Source: Pseudoalteromonas ostreae (GTDB lineage Bacteria; Pseudomonadota; Gammaproteobacteria; Enterobacterales; Alteromonadaceae). From it: DNA of 64,000 nt. Below the pieces are notes generated by a model, which was not told where the DNA came from, searched no databases, and saw nothing but the letters and a program-made list of their open reading frames with translations. Of this stretch, positions 1 through 9,161 are shown in pieces. The translations under genes and the position numbers were made by a program. The DNA lies in contig NZ_JAGPYN010000006.1 in the NCBI RefSeq assembly GCF_018069805.1, positions 124,001 through 188,000 on the forward strand, read 5' to 3'. Each line of letters opens with the position of its first letter. The stretch's first letter is position 1.

Positions 1-403
1 TTGTGCGCGTCACTTTATTAATAATATTAGGAAAGCGGCTATCCCATGTCGGGTTTGACAAAATCCAACGCACAACATTACCGCCGTTAGAATGGGTGAT
101 CAGTGTTAACTCAGTAATATTTCTATTATTGATAAATGTGGTGAGTTGCTCGGCTAAGCAACCAACAGCGCCGTCAGCCCACATGTATTGCTCAAAATCA
201 CAATTAATAACCGTGTAGTTATTGGTGTTAGGTAAACCTTGGCGCACAGTATCAACAAAGCTACCCGTCCAATAATCATTATATGCATCACTTTGCTGGC
301 CAGTACCGTGTACAAATGCGATCCCTTGCGCAGCAAAAGCGCCTTGACTCAAGCCCGCCGCCAAGGCTAAAGCAGGCATCAATGAGGGTATTTTTATTTT
401 CAT
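1..403 (-). CDS. Secreted lipase/esterase-like protein (partial, runs off left edge)
   Basis: The reading frame is open from an ATG at 403 to the window edge (about 134 codons), so only the N-terminal part is visible. It starts with a Sec signal peptide (MKIKIPSLMPALALAAG...GAFA). The mature start carries FVHGTG, which fits the oxyanion-loop strand of alpha/beta hydrolases. Near residue 103 is THSNGGN, a nucleophile elbow with serine between His and Asn-Gly. This supports a secreted or periplasmic lipase or esterase; the substrate cannot be told. The catalytic Asp and His would lie outside the window. The gene diverges from the relic at 591-968. Confidence 0.7.
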   Translation of the reverse strand, partial: MKIKIPSLMPALALAAGLSQGAFAAQGIAFVHGTGQQSDAYNDYWTGSFVDTVRQGLPNTNNYTVINCDFEQYMWADGAVGCLAEQLTTFINNRNITELTLITHSNGGNVVRWILSNPTWDSRFPNIINKVTRT

Positions 404-590
404 ATGTGTTCCTATTCATTGTAGTTATATCTATCAGATTAAAGGTGTGACCTCCGATCAGAAAATAGACCAAAAACAAACAAACGCAACAAATAATTTA
501 CATAAAAGCAACCTTTACGTGCTATTTTCAACCTTTCCATTGATTTTATTGTTAAATAAGAATTAAACAATGGCAATGTAAACCTTCTTA

Positions 591-968
<378 letters not shown>

Positions 969-989
969 ATACACAGTTTTATTAAAAAA

Positions 990-1829
990 CTAACGAACAA
1001 TGAACCTCTCGCTACATAGCTGAATTAACCAATTTGGTAGCGGGTATTTGGCATATACTGTATTTAAAAAGTTCTCCCATGCTTTGCCTTTGAGTTGTTC
1101 AATTTCACTCTCAGAGACCAACCCTCTATATAGCTGGGCAAAATCTTTTAAAAACTGTATATCACGACGTCGACTATTTTTGGCGTACCCTTTACCTGCG
1201 TAATGAATAAAGTCAGCATCTAAATAGCCCTCTTTACCAAACATATCCATTCGGTTAAAAGCTTTGTCAAATGAGCTATGTGCGATGCCATTTTTATGGA
1301 GTGTATAATTGAAATAGCTCTGATCATAATGCGTTATTTTATTACAAACCTTGTGCAAATCATCGAGCGTAGTCTTTTTAAAAAGAGCACATTGGTTAGA
1401 TGTTAAAATGATACCTGCATTATAATAAACTGGTCGGTTACTCTTATGCGGCCAATCGACTTTACCAAGTGCATCGCATACCATAGCGACATCTTGCTCG
1501 CGTTCTTGAATCACACCTTCATCAAACCAATAAGCAGTTTGCAAATCGTTATAAAGGTCAAAAACATTTCTAGCATGCGGTGTAATTAAAACATCAGCGT
1601 CTACGTAGAGCACTCTGTCATATGTTTCGAGCAACTCACCGATTCTCAACTTCTCTGTCCACGCAGGGCTTGCATTGTATATTGGGTTTTCGATCTTTAT
1701 CGGATAGTGCAATCGGTCAGATATTATTAAATCTGCCCCCACTTTTTCGGCGTAATGCTTAAAACTCAAAATTGCGGCTTGATACATTGGGTTATCGCCA
1801 ATGGCAAGGGTAAATATGGCTTTTTTCAT
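990..1829 (-). CDS. Glycosyltransferase, GT-A fold (GT8-like)
   Basis: A 279-residue protein. The N-terminus (KKAIFTLAIGDNPMYQAAIL) resembles the nucleotide-binding strand of GT8-type transferases. The motif VLYVDADVLI near residue 80 supplies the DxD metal and sugar-nucleotide site, and YYNAGIIL near residue 140 matches the acceptor-side NAG motif of GT8 enzymes. No signal peptide or membrane segment is seen, so it should act in the cytoplasm, perhaps on lipopolysaccharide or another glycan. An upstream TTG at 1841 is in frame, but ATG 1829 is preferred because GAGA sits 8 bases before it. It stands alone between a relic and a broken IS; the sugar and acceptor are not predictable. Confidence 0.7.
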   Translation of the reverse strand: MKKAIFTLAIGDNPMYQAAILSFKHYAEKVGADLIISDRLHYPIKIENPIYNASPAWTEKLRIGELLETYDRVLYVDADVLITPHARNVFDLYNDLQTAYWFDEGVIQEREQDVAMVCDALGKVDWPHKSNRPVYYNAGIILTSNQCALFKKTTLDDLHKVCNKITHYDQSYFNYTLHKNGIAHSSFDKAFNRMDMFGKEGYLDADFIHYAGKGYAKNSRRRDIQFLKDFAQLYRGLVSESEIEQLKGKAWENFLNTVYAKYPLPNWLIQLCSERFIVR

Positions 1830-1989
1830 GCGTTGTCTCAATATCCTTTAGTTAGCCATTTATTTTATCCTAAAGCACCCCAGAATTGGACTCCTAGATT
1901 CAAATTGTAAGTGCATAACTTGTTTTGGCTAGATTAAGTGGTCAGTTGCTCATAAGCTAACTGCTTTTTCTCCGGCAAGAGATTTTACA

Positions 1990-2673
1990 ATGAGACATTA
2001 CAAACAACTGACCTATGAGCAACGATGCCAGATCGCTGTTCTAAAGAAAAGCGGTTTTACGCAACAAAGTATTGCTGAGCTAACTAATTTATCGCAATCT
2101 ACGATTTCAAGAGAGCTTTCTAGAAATATAGGCAAGCGAGGTTACAGATACAAACAAGCTCATGAGCGGGCTTTGTCTCGCCGAAGAAGTGCAAGAAAAC
2201 CGCTTAAGATGACACTTGAAATGATGGCTTTAATTACCCAGAAGCTTAATGAGAAGTGGAGCCCTGAACAAATAACGGGATGGTTGCGCAAGGAAAATGA
2301 ACAATCTGTCAGTCATGAATGCATTTATCTATATATCTGGGAAAATAAAAAAGCAGGTGGTGAGTTATACCTACATCTACGCCGACACGGTAAGAAATAT
2401 CACAAGCGCAGTTATGGTAAGACAAACCGAGGGCAAATAAAAAATCGCGTTAGCATTGAAGAACGTCCACAAATAGTTGATGAGAAAGGCCGTATCGGAG
2501 ATTGGGAAATAGATACCGTCATAGGTAAAGGTCATCGAGGCGCCCTTGTTACCATTGTGGAGCGGGTCACTCAATTCACTGTATCAACTCAGGTGGCAGG
2601 CAAAACAGTAGAATCCGTCACTGCGGCGACGATAGAACTATTAAGGCCATATAGATCACGTTATTACTCGTAA
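1990..2673 (+). pseudogene. IS30-family transposase, 3'-truncated
   Basis: The start MRHYKQLTYEQRCQIAVLKK and the HTH segment (FTQQSIAELTNLSQSTISREL) are typical of IS30 transposases, as is SPEQITGWL. The first catalytic aspartate is present in GDWEIDTVIGKG near residue 175. The frame stops after LLRPYRSRYYS at 227 residues, whereas IS30 transposases are about 310-340 residues, so the second Asp and the Glu of the DDE triad are lost. No right inverted repeat could be recognised. The IS appears to have been cut by, or joined to, the segment carrying the tailspike gene. Confidence 0.85.
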
Positions 2674-2741
2674 CAATCTTTACTAGACTTAACCCCTTTA
2701 TGCCAGTCTCCATCGATACAGTGGCGCATTTCATGTTGCTA

Positions 2742-2782
2742 TGCCCATCCAGCTAGCAGCGCTATGCGGATGGGCATTTTTC
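2742..2782 (+). terminator. Hairpin with T-run after the IS30 remnant
   Basis: A stem of TGCCCATCC (2742-2750) with GGATGGGCA (2768-2776) is followed by TTTTTCC. On the plus strand it has the form of a rho-independent terminator. On the minus strand, where the tailspike gene ends at 2786, the hairpin is preceded by A residues and lacks a T-run, so it would serve that gene poorly. Confidence 0.6.
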
Positions 2783-2785
2783 CAA

Positions 2786-5700
2786 TTAAATTATTCTTGT
2801 GTATGAACCTGCGCCATTATAGATTAGTGATGCTACTAACCCTCTCCCTTTCGGTGCAGAGTTGGCTGGGTACACGTTAATTGCTGTCAAAGCTACTGTT
2901 CCTGTTGGTCTGTCGTTGATTATGTCTATACGCTGCCCAGCGCCTTCAGCACCTGCGGGATTCTTCAGTTCTGTTATTGTGATTGCCGCTACGCCTGTTT
3001 CTCCATTAGGTGTTAATGGTTGACAACGTACAAAGATATGCGGCTCGTCAGTTGATTTTAAATCAACTACTCGCTCAGCATTTGCCCAGTCCACGCTATT
3101 TGCAGTGTTTATACTGTGTAATGCCATGTTGTGGGCGTTTCTGCAAACGGTACTGGTTGTGAGTGCTGCTTTTGTATTAACGTAATACAACCCCTCTTTA
3201 GTCTGTGTTGACATAGTGTAGAAAAGCTCTTGGACGTCGTCTCTCATCAACTCATGAGCATTCTTACTATGGAGCATCAGCCCGCCTACACTTAAATAGT
3301 TATGCTTCAGGCCTTCAGTGTAATCAATCGGCCCTTGGTTAGGTACTTTCCCGTGTAACTTACTAGAGACAAAAAGTTCTCCGAAGCTGTAGAACTGCTG
3401 CGTTTTACTGTTGTCTAGGAATAATCCTGCGGCTGTTACTTGATTCCTCGCTGTTTCATTTTGAGATCTGTCTACTTCTAAATTGAACGGGTACACGTGC
3501 AATGCATTTGAGTCGGCTTGCATAGTTAAATTGTCCCCCCCAAAATCAGAGTTGATTAGCTTGACAAATGCTCTCAGAAATATCGGATTTTGATCTGACC
3601 ACGAACTTTCAGTTACTGAACCATTTGATGATTTGTTTACAATGGTTAGGTTGCTGTACTCACAAGTTGTGTTGCGTAGCATCAACGCTTCTGTGTATAT
3701 TTTTGATTCGAACGTAACGTTATCTAGCACTACAGTAAACCTATGAGATGCTAAGTCTTTCTGTATGTTAGACAATGACTTCATACCTCGTTTATGGCCT
3801 TTAGATGTACAGTTACGAAGTGTTACTTTTCTGTTGTGCCCAATTAGTACTGATGCGCTTTCTCCGTCGAAGTTCTGCCAGCCCGCATCACTATTGCCCA
3901 CTGTGTGACAGTTCTCATACATGGTATTACTTGCTCTGTTAGCAAACCCAGCACCTAAAGAGTGAAGTGATTGACAATTACTAAAGATTAAAGATTCCCC
4001 ACTGGCGTGTGTATCAAATGGTGTTATACAGAATGTACCTATTCCACTAATCACGTTATCTTTTGCCTCGCCGTAGCAGTCGGGAGTAGTTCCTAGTCCT
4101 CCGTGTGTAGTTGTGTAACCATGACGAACTCTTGTACAGTATATTAAGTATTTTGAGTTCACTGAATTCTTGTCTACTAGTCCGTAACCAAATTTAGTGC
4201 GACTTTGATTGATGTTTCTTAGGTTGTACGATTTGAGCGTCAGGTCTGCTTCTATGTTACCTGCACTAACCAATGTTTGGTAGTTACCCTCACTCACTAC
4301 GACTTCACCAGTAGGTCTTACGTAGTTTCTTATGTAAACGAGTGAGCCGCCAGCGCCTGAGTCGTCGACATTACGCAGCCGTAAGTCCACGTGGCATTCA
4401 TCGTCTCCGTATATAAAAAGCTTATCATAGGTCAGGTTCTGTAATTCTCTGTCTAGCCACACCACGTTCCCTAATACGTAAGACACTATACCTACTTCGC
4501 CTATCTTGGCTGGTAGTTTAATCCAGGGGTAGAGCTCTTTTCGGGCTAACTTTATGTAATCACCTGCAACTAGGCCGTGGTTCTCATTAGAAAATGTTAC
4601 CTTAGCAGCTGATAACCCAGCGATTACAGTTCCTGGTAAGTATGGGTCCCCTGGTAAGTAAGAGTTAATAATGCTTGTTATGCCTACGTAGGATTCTTCT
4701 ACGTTGGCGTTAAATTCGAAACCGCCATCTTTGAATGTTACTTGGCAACCTTCCACTACGCGTATGTTTACTGTTCCTGTTGTACGGACAGTGCTTGGGA
4801 ACTCAATGTCTCTGTGGAACTCTAACGTTGCTTTTGCATTTCTTGCTATTTCCAACGCGTTCTCCGCGCGTTGTACTAGACCTGGCGCACCTGTGTACAA
4901 GCCTAGTTCGTGCGCTAATACCACGTTACCTGAACCAGCTACTTGGCCTCTGTACTCTTTAGTTCTTACACCGGCTGCGGATACTTCTTCCTCTGTTGTG
5001 CTGTAGTCTTCCCAAGCTACTTGAAATTTTGCTTTTACCCAGTTACTGTCGGGCGTTGATCCCTCTGACACAGCGTGTGGTAGGGCACCTTGGTACTGCC
5101 ACATTGTATTTGTTGAGTCCAACATAACATCGTCGTGAGAAGTTATTTCGTGGCCTTTCGAAAAGAACCCGTAGTTACCGCTTAAATTGTTTGCTATTAG
5201 CACCGCCTCAATTATTCTTGCTTGTTTTTCGTCTTTTACCGCGGATGCTATAGCCTCAGTTGTTAAGTTGTACTTGGACCAATCTATGTCGTCGGCGGTG
5301 GGGGAAGCCTCCTTGACTTTTTCGGCTATTGCTTGTGGTGTTATCTGATAAGCACTCCAATCTATAGCGGCAGCGGGGTGGGCCCCCTCATGATTTCGCC
5401 CCTCTAGATCGTTATGCCTCCCTGAAAATGAGACGTCACTAAATCCACTTAAATCTTTGTAATGATTAAAGGCTTTTTTAAAATTAAATGGTGTGACCAG
5501 CGTTTCGTTATTATTGCCCTCACACATTTGTTCCAACGTGGCTACTTTTCTTGTGACAGACAACGCCTCAGGCAGAGTTTGAACCGTGGTTTGGGTACCG
5601 TCAGGATGATTAAACGTAACCGTGCCTTGTTTTGTTTGCCAGTCTTGCATAGTTGCAAAGTTTTCATTAACAAGTGCTTGAGCGTCTTTTAGCGATTGAA

Positions 5701-5956
5701 TCGCAGCCGCAAAATTACCCGTTGTCGGAATAGCAATGCAGGGCTGGTTATTTTGGGGGCCATAAGCCCAACTTTTAAGTAATTCAATGCATTGTTGGCC
5801 GTCACTGCTAATATAACCACGAGTGATTTCAACAATCTGGTTATTGAGAACTAAAAAGTCTCGAGGGTTTATATTTTCAATGCTTTCGCCACTATTAATG
5901 GTTACGACTTTTGAGCTATTGGTAACGCTAGCTTGTTTGGCTGTGAATGCTGCCAT
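2786..5956 (-). CDS. Phage tailspike/tail-fibre-like protein (orphan)
   Basis: A 1056-residue protein without signal peptide or membrane segments. The N-terminal ~130 residues (AAFTAKQASVTNSSKVV, IPTTGNFAAAIQSLKDAQ) look like a virion-attachment domain. Residues ~190-250 hold two copies of a short repeat, IDWSAYQITPQAIAEKVK and IDWSKYNLTTEAIASAVK. The middle has many short Asn/Thr/Val-rich turns (VTLRNCTSKGHKRGM, VVLDNVTFESK) typical of a right-handed beta-helix depolymerase or receptor-binding domain. The start at 5956 is chosen because GAGGAT lies 5 bases upstream; a TTG at 5962 is also in frame. No other phage structural gene lies nearby, so this is an orphan, possibly a prophage remnant. 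The glycan target is unknown. Confidence 0.65.
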   Translation of the reverse strand: MAAFTAKQASVTNSSKVVTINSGESIENINPRDFLVLNNQIVEITRGYISSDGQQCIELLKSWAYGPQNNQPCIAIPTTGNFAAAIQSLKDAQALVNENFATMQDWQTKQGTVTFNHPDGTQTTVQTLPEALSVTRKVATLEQMCEGNNNETLVTPFNFKKAFNHYKDLSGFSDVSFSGRHNDLEGRNHEGAHPAAAIDWSAYQITPQAIAEKVKEASPTADDIDWSKYNLTTEAIASAVKDEKQARIIEAVLIANNLSGNYGFFSKGHEITSHDDVMLDSTNTMWQYQGALPHAVSEGSTPDSNWVKAKFQVAWEDYSTTEEEVSAAGVRTKEYRGQVAGSGNVVLAHELGLYTGAPGLVQRAENALEIARNAKATLEFHRDIEFPSTVRTTGTVNIRVVEGCQVTFKDGGFEFNANVEESYVGITSIINSYLPGDPYLPGTVIAGLSAAKVTFSNENHGLVAGDYIKLARKELYPWIKLPAKIGEVGIVSYVLGNVVWLDRELQNLTYDKLFIYGDDECHVDLRLRNVDDSGAGGSLVYIRNYVRPTGEVVVSEGNYQTLVSAGNIEADLTLKSYNLRNINQSRTKFGYGLVDKNSVNSKYLIYCTRVRHGYTTTHGGLGTTPDCYGEAKDNVISGIGTFCITPFDTHASGESLIFSNCQSLHSLGAGFANRASNTMYENCHTVGNSDAGWQNFDGESASVLIGHNRKVTLRNCTSKGHKRGMKSLSNIQKDLASHRFTVVLDNVTFESKIYTEALMLRNTTCEYSNLTIVNKSSNGSVTESSWSDQNPIFLRAFVKLINSDFGGDNLTMQADSNALHVYPFNLEVDRSQNETARNQVTAAGLFLDNSKTQQFYSFGELFVSSKLHGKVPNQGPIDYTEGLKHNYLSVGGLMLHSKNAHELMRDDVQELFYTMSTQTKEGLYYVNTKAALTTSTVCRNAHNMALHSINTANSVDWANAERVVDLKSTDEPHIFVRCQPLTPNGETGVAAITITELKNPAGAEGAGQRIDIINDRPTGTVALTAINVYPANSAPKGRGLVASLIYNGAGSYTRII

Positions 5957-6171
5957 TATCAATCCTCTTTTTTTACCAAGGTAAATGACGTATGAAATCT
6001 ACCTTGGTTTTTAAATTTGTTTGTATATAAAAATCGATTCATATTGTTAGGCCGGAAAAATGGTTTTAGACTGCATCAAGCGCATGATTGTGGTTGTACC
6101 ATTGACCAGCTTAACCTCGCTTGTTTCGCGAGTACCATATGAATAAACCCACTGTATTTTTACGGATACAC

Positions 6172-6520
6172 GCGCAAATGCGGAGGGTCACGCAAATGCG
6201 GAGGGTCAGGTCTTGCTTCTTGCCAAGACCAAGCACCAACCTCAAATTTAACACCCTTCCCCCATCATCACGCCCTGAAAATAAGCTATTGATGAGTAAT
6301 GTCGCGCATGGCAGGATTTTGTTCCCGACTAATCCTAAGTACCCGCAAATGCGGAGGGTCATCCAAAATGCGGAGGGTCAGGTCTTGCTTCTTGCCAAGA
6401 CCAAGCACCAACCTCAAATTTAACACCCTTCCCCCATCATCACGCCCTGAAAATAAGCAATAGATGAGTAATGTCGCGCATGGCAGGATTTTGTTCCCGA
6501 CAAACCCTAAGTACCTACAT
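6172..6520. repeat. Tandem direct repeat, unit ~172 bp
   Basis: The segment beginning CGCAAATGCGGAGGGTC and continuing through AGGTCTTGCTTCTTGCCAAG to CCCTAAGTACC occurs twice in tandem (about 6190-6347 and 6362-6518), nearly identical. Each unit starts with the short motif AAATGCGGAGGGTCA, which itself occurs twice at each junction (6177, 6195, 6348, 6367). A third, diverged version of the second half is at 22009-22108. No credible coding frame is present. Confidence 0.9.
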
Positions 6521-7067
6521 CCATGTTGGCAATGCGCGATAAAGCGAAACTAGGCCATGGGTGAAAAGCGCAGCTTTGAACGAGAGGCCATAGATGGCCG
6601 AACTGGGGAGCGTACAGGGATGTGAAAGTTGGCCTACCCTCGCCGTTTACGTTCACATCAATTCTGTTTTGAAGGATTAAGCGTGATGCTCGGGTGGAAA
6701 ACATTCGCGGCTAAAGCCAGCTCCTACGGAGAGTTCAGGGAAGGATCAGCTGCAGCCCTTCTTTGGTTGCCGCCATTACAATCTGACAAAAAACCTTGAA
6801 TAAGGTTTCTAATGTAGGTCGTGGATTTATCCCGAAAATATATATGTAAAGTTAGCAGTAAGAACCATCAGCCAAGGTGATACAACTTTTTGGGCTTAAG
6901 CTCAACCAACAAATCACACGCGCCAGCAAGCTTAGCGCCTACGGTGGTTAATCTTTCGCGGCTAAAGCCATCTCCTACAACAATATTTACCCTCGGTGCA
7001 GCGCGAAGCGCCACTTTGACCTCTGTGGTGAAATTCACTTATCGCCCTAAGAACGACCACACACCAG

Positions 7068-7099
7068 TAGGGTTTCGTTGCACTCAATCCAACCTACGC
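7068..7099. repeat. REP-like palindromic element, copy A
   Basis: The sequence from GTAGGGTTTCGTTGC to CCAACCTAC is an imperfect palindrome with GTAGG/CCTAC ends and a TTGCACTCAA core. The same element recurs at 22734-22765 in copy B of the duplication. Its form matches widespread bacterial REP elements of the GTAGGTTGG type. The function is unknown. Confidence 0.6.
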
Positions 7100-7131
7100 C
7101 ACTTGCGTTGTAAGGCGAAAGTTAAGTGCTT

Positions 7132-7332
7132 TTATCGCTTGAAAAAAGTTTCGCAACGAGTTTTGGTTTTACCATTCACTGCCTTATACAAGCTTTCACG
7201 GTTTAATCCTGTTGCCTTAGCAATATCGCTCACGCCATGCTTTTTCACCAAAGATCTGAAAGAGGTCACCCATAAGAAGCTTCCGATCATGCTGACGACT
7301 GTGTTTTCTTGATCTCTGTATTCAAAAACCAA
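7132..7332 (-). pseudogene. Broken HI1420-type antitoxin (HTH) gene, copy A
   Basis: The frame contains SLVKKHGVSDIAKATGLNRE followed by SLYKAVNGKTKTR, which is the helix-turn-helix signature of the addiction-module antidote family near HI1420. Intact members have an N-terminal DPAEYL-type segment and run on through a last helix after the KTKPR-like turn. Here the first ~25 residues are unrelated and the end (CETFFKR, then stop) runs into a REP-like repeat. No toxin partner is present. The same broken frame is present in copy B (22802-22999), so it broke before the duplication. Confidence 0.5.
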
Positions 7333-7451
7333 GTATTGCTACTTTTCAAACTCATTAATGATTTTGAAATATTTAATCCTCCCACCTTGAATTTACCTAA
7401 AAAGTGAACTTAATTAAAAAAGTAATGGAACTTCATCAAAAGGATTTTGCA

Positions 7452-8309
7452 ATGACTAAACTCATCATTATTGCTTGGTTACTTTTTTGTTCGCACGCTT
7501 ACGCGACGAATATTTTTCAGCTTAACCCAGAATCTAAAAATACAGATTTAGCCGATATTCAACCAAACCATCAACCATGGAATGCCAGCTCAATTTATGT
7601 AGCCGGTGATGTTGTGACTCACAACAACAGCTTATTTATTGCCGCTTTTTGGGTTAAAGGCATTGAACCGATAGAAAACCAACCCCATTGGGATGGTTGG
7701 ATTTGGCTACAAAATACTGTGATAGAAAAATGGCAAGCAAACAAAGTGTATCAAGGTGGCAACCTTGTAAAACACGGAGCCGACTACTACCTTGCCCGCT
7801 ACTGGAATGAGAATAACGAACCTAAACCCCACAGTAGTTGGCAAAAAATTAAAGATTTATTTTACCAAACCCCAGATTTACCACCTGAACACCCTGACGA
7901 CTATAAAACGCTGGACGGAGTTGATCAAAATGACAACGGTATCCGTGATGATTATGAGCGCTATGTGTATGAAAAGTTTGATTCCCCACAGCTCATCACC
8001 TTTAGTTTAGGCGCCGCTTCAACATTACAACTCGTTATTGATATTGAGCAAGGGCGCATACCAAACTTAGATACTGAGATTAGTAAACAGATTATTTTGG
8101 ATATGATCAACATAAGCTACTGTGTTCGATATTTACAAAATTCACACCCACACTTTAGAGAACCCGAAGTTTTATACTTTAATACGATAGATAGAGCTTA
8201 CGCTAACCGGAAAAGCCAAAATAAAATTAGTGACTATATTGCTTGGGATGACGGTTTTCATCGAAGTGCTGATCAAGACTGCAATATCCTTAAGAAGGAC
8301 ATAAAATGA
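7452..8309 (+). CDS. Secreted protein with two CBM5/12 chitin-binding modules, copy A
   Basis: A 285-residue protein with a signal peptide (MTKLIIIAWLLFCSHAYA). Residues ~43-87 (WNASSIYVAGDVVTHNNSLF..FWVKGIEP..W) and ~93-133 (WQANKVYQGGNLVKHGADYY..YWNENNEP..SSW) are two CBM5/12 modules with the W/Y-x-GG-V-G-YYLA-W pattern that binds chitin. Around residue 160, DGVDQNDNGIRDDYE looks like a calcium-binding thrombospondin-3/EF-type loop. The C-terminal ~110 residues are conserved in all copies but unrecognised. The start at 7452 is set by AAAAGGA 8 bases upstream. Its stop overlaps the ATG of the next frame (ATGA), so the pair was translationally coupled. In this copy that partner is truncated. 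Confidence 0.85.
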   Translation: MTKLIIIAWLLFCSHAYATNIFQLNPESKNTDLADIQPNHQPWNASSIYVAGDVVTHNNSLFIAAFWVKGIEPIENQPHWDGWIWLQNTVIEKWQANKVYQGGNLVKHGADYYLARYWNENNEPKPHSSWQKIKDLFYQTPDLPPEHPDDYKTLDGVDQNDNGIRDDYERYVYEKFDSPQLITFSLGAASTLQLVIDIEQGRIPNLDTEISKQIILDMINISYCVRYLQNSHPHFREPEVLYFNTIDRAYANRKSQNKISDYIAWDDGFHRSADQDCNILKKDIK

Positions 8310-8410
8310 AAGCTATATATATTTTACTCTTACTTATATTTCCAGTTTTGGCGAATGGTAATTATCAAGCACAAGATCGGTACTGCTCTAAAAACATTAA
8401 TAAAGCATAA
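8306..8410 (+). pseudogene. Lipase partner gene, truncated after 34 codons
   Basis: The frame begins with the same signal peptide as the intact gene at 23973 (MKAIYILLLLIFPVLANG) and continues to YCSKNINKA before a stop at 8408-8410. Identity with the intact copy ends at KNI, marking the right border of the duplicated block. The nucleophile region and everything downstream are missing, so only an exported 34-residue peptide could be made. Confidence 0.85.
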
Positions 8411-9155
8411 ACCACGGGCTTGTTATAGCGCAGGGCGTAAGCACTGCCAAAAACAGGACAGACATTGGTACTAAACGATGACTGAGGGCGGAAGCCAAGG
8501 GCCTTAATTGTTCGCTTATTAAACTGCCTAAATTCATATGGCGTTCTTTATCCAAGCCATGGTGCATATTCACACCAATCGATGTCATTACTAGATGCGT
8601 AGTCATATTTAAAGTGAATTTAAAAATAACAACACTTGGTTTTTTTAATAAAAAGATCAATAAAATACAGCTGCTTGCTTGACCGAAACTTTCTAATGGG
8701 AGACCCTACTTACATGGAAAGCGGCAATTACTATCATGGTTTGAAATTGCTGGTATGACATCCGGTAAAGAAGGCATCTACGTGCATTCAGATCTCTATA
8801 TCGCCTTACAAAAAAACAGTGTCAGCCAATCAAGTGCCGAAGTAAACTTGTTCGAAACTGAAGAAATAAACTAACAAGAAAAGATAGCCTAATATATAAC
8901 AACTAATCGGTATTCTGGTAAGAGATTTACTAATACCTTGATTTAAAATTTTTTATAGGTCTCCAAGCAAAGAGTTTCATTGATAACAAGACGAATTTAC
9001 TTGCCAGACGCTATCCTCTTGCAAGTAAATTCAACACAGTCAACATTGTAAGTAGCCGCTGGGGATAAATTTATTATCCAGAGTTAAGGTTAACCAATAT
9101 AATTGTATTGATTGCAGGTACTCCATGATATATGGTTATTTACTACTAAAAGGAG
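8411..9155. other. Gene-poor spacer with a dispersed repeat and a coding relic
   Basis: No intact gene is seen. Positions 8597-8713 match 20646-20768 (both contain AATAACAACACTTGG and GCTTGACCG), a dispersed repeat of ~115 bp with indels. Downstream, 8737-8874 has an open frame that looks coding (WFEIAGMTSGKEGIYVHSDL) but has no start; see the separate entry. Confidence 0.6.
8701..8874 (+). pseudogene. Possible 3' end of an unidentified gene
   Basis: An open frame without a usable start ends at TAA 8872-8874. It reads RQLLSWFEIAGMTSGKEGIY and then VHSDLYIALQKNS...SAEVNLFETEEIN. The residue composition looks protein-like, and the frame begins exactly where a dispersed repeat (8597-8713) ends. 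This suggests the C-terminal remnant of a gene cut by that repeat. The family is not recognised. Confidence 0.3.
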
Positions 9156-9161
9156 ATGGTT

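Larger units (their letters stand above)
6421..8395. repeat. Segmental duplication, copy A (~2 kb)
   Basis: This block matches 22009-24056 in the same order: the TAACACCCTTCCCCC segment, the CATGTTGGCAATGCGCGATAA segment, an AATAAGGTTTCTAATGTAGG segment, GTAGG-type palindromic repeats, a broken antitoxin frame, the CBM5/12 protein gene and the first ~33 codons of the lipase gene. A few internal indels (around 6700-6790 in this copy) separate the copies, while the coding part is almost identical. Similarity ends inside the lipase frame near 8395, where this copy is truncated. The non-coding first kilobase (5957-7130) holds no gene that I can support. Confidence 0.9.

Noticed and set aside
8397..8660. 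Minus-strand frame of 87 codons
   Set aside because: It spans the end of the duplicated block and the dispersed repeat, has no ribosome binding site, and its composition looks random.
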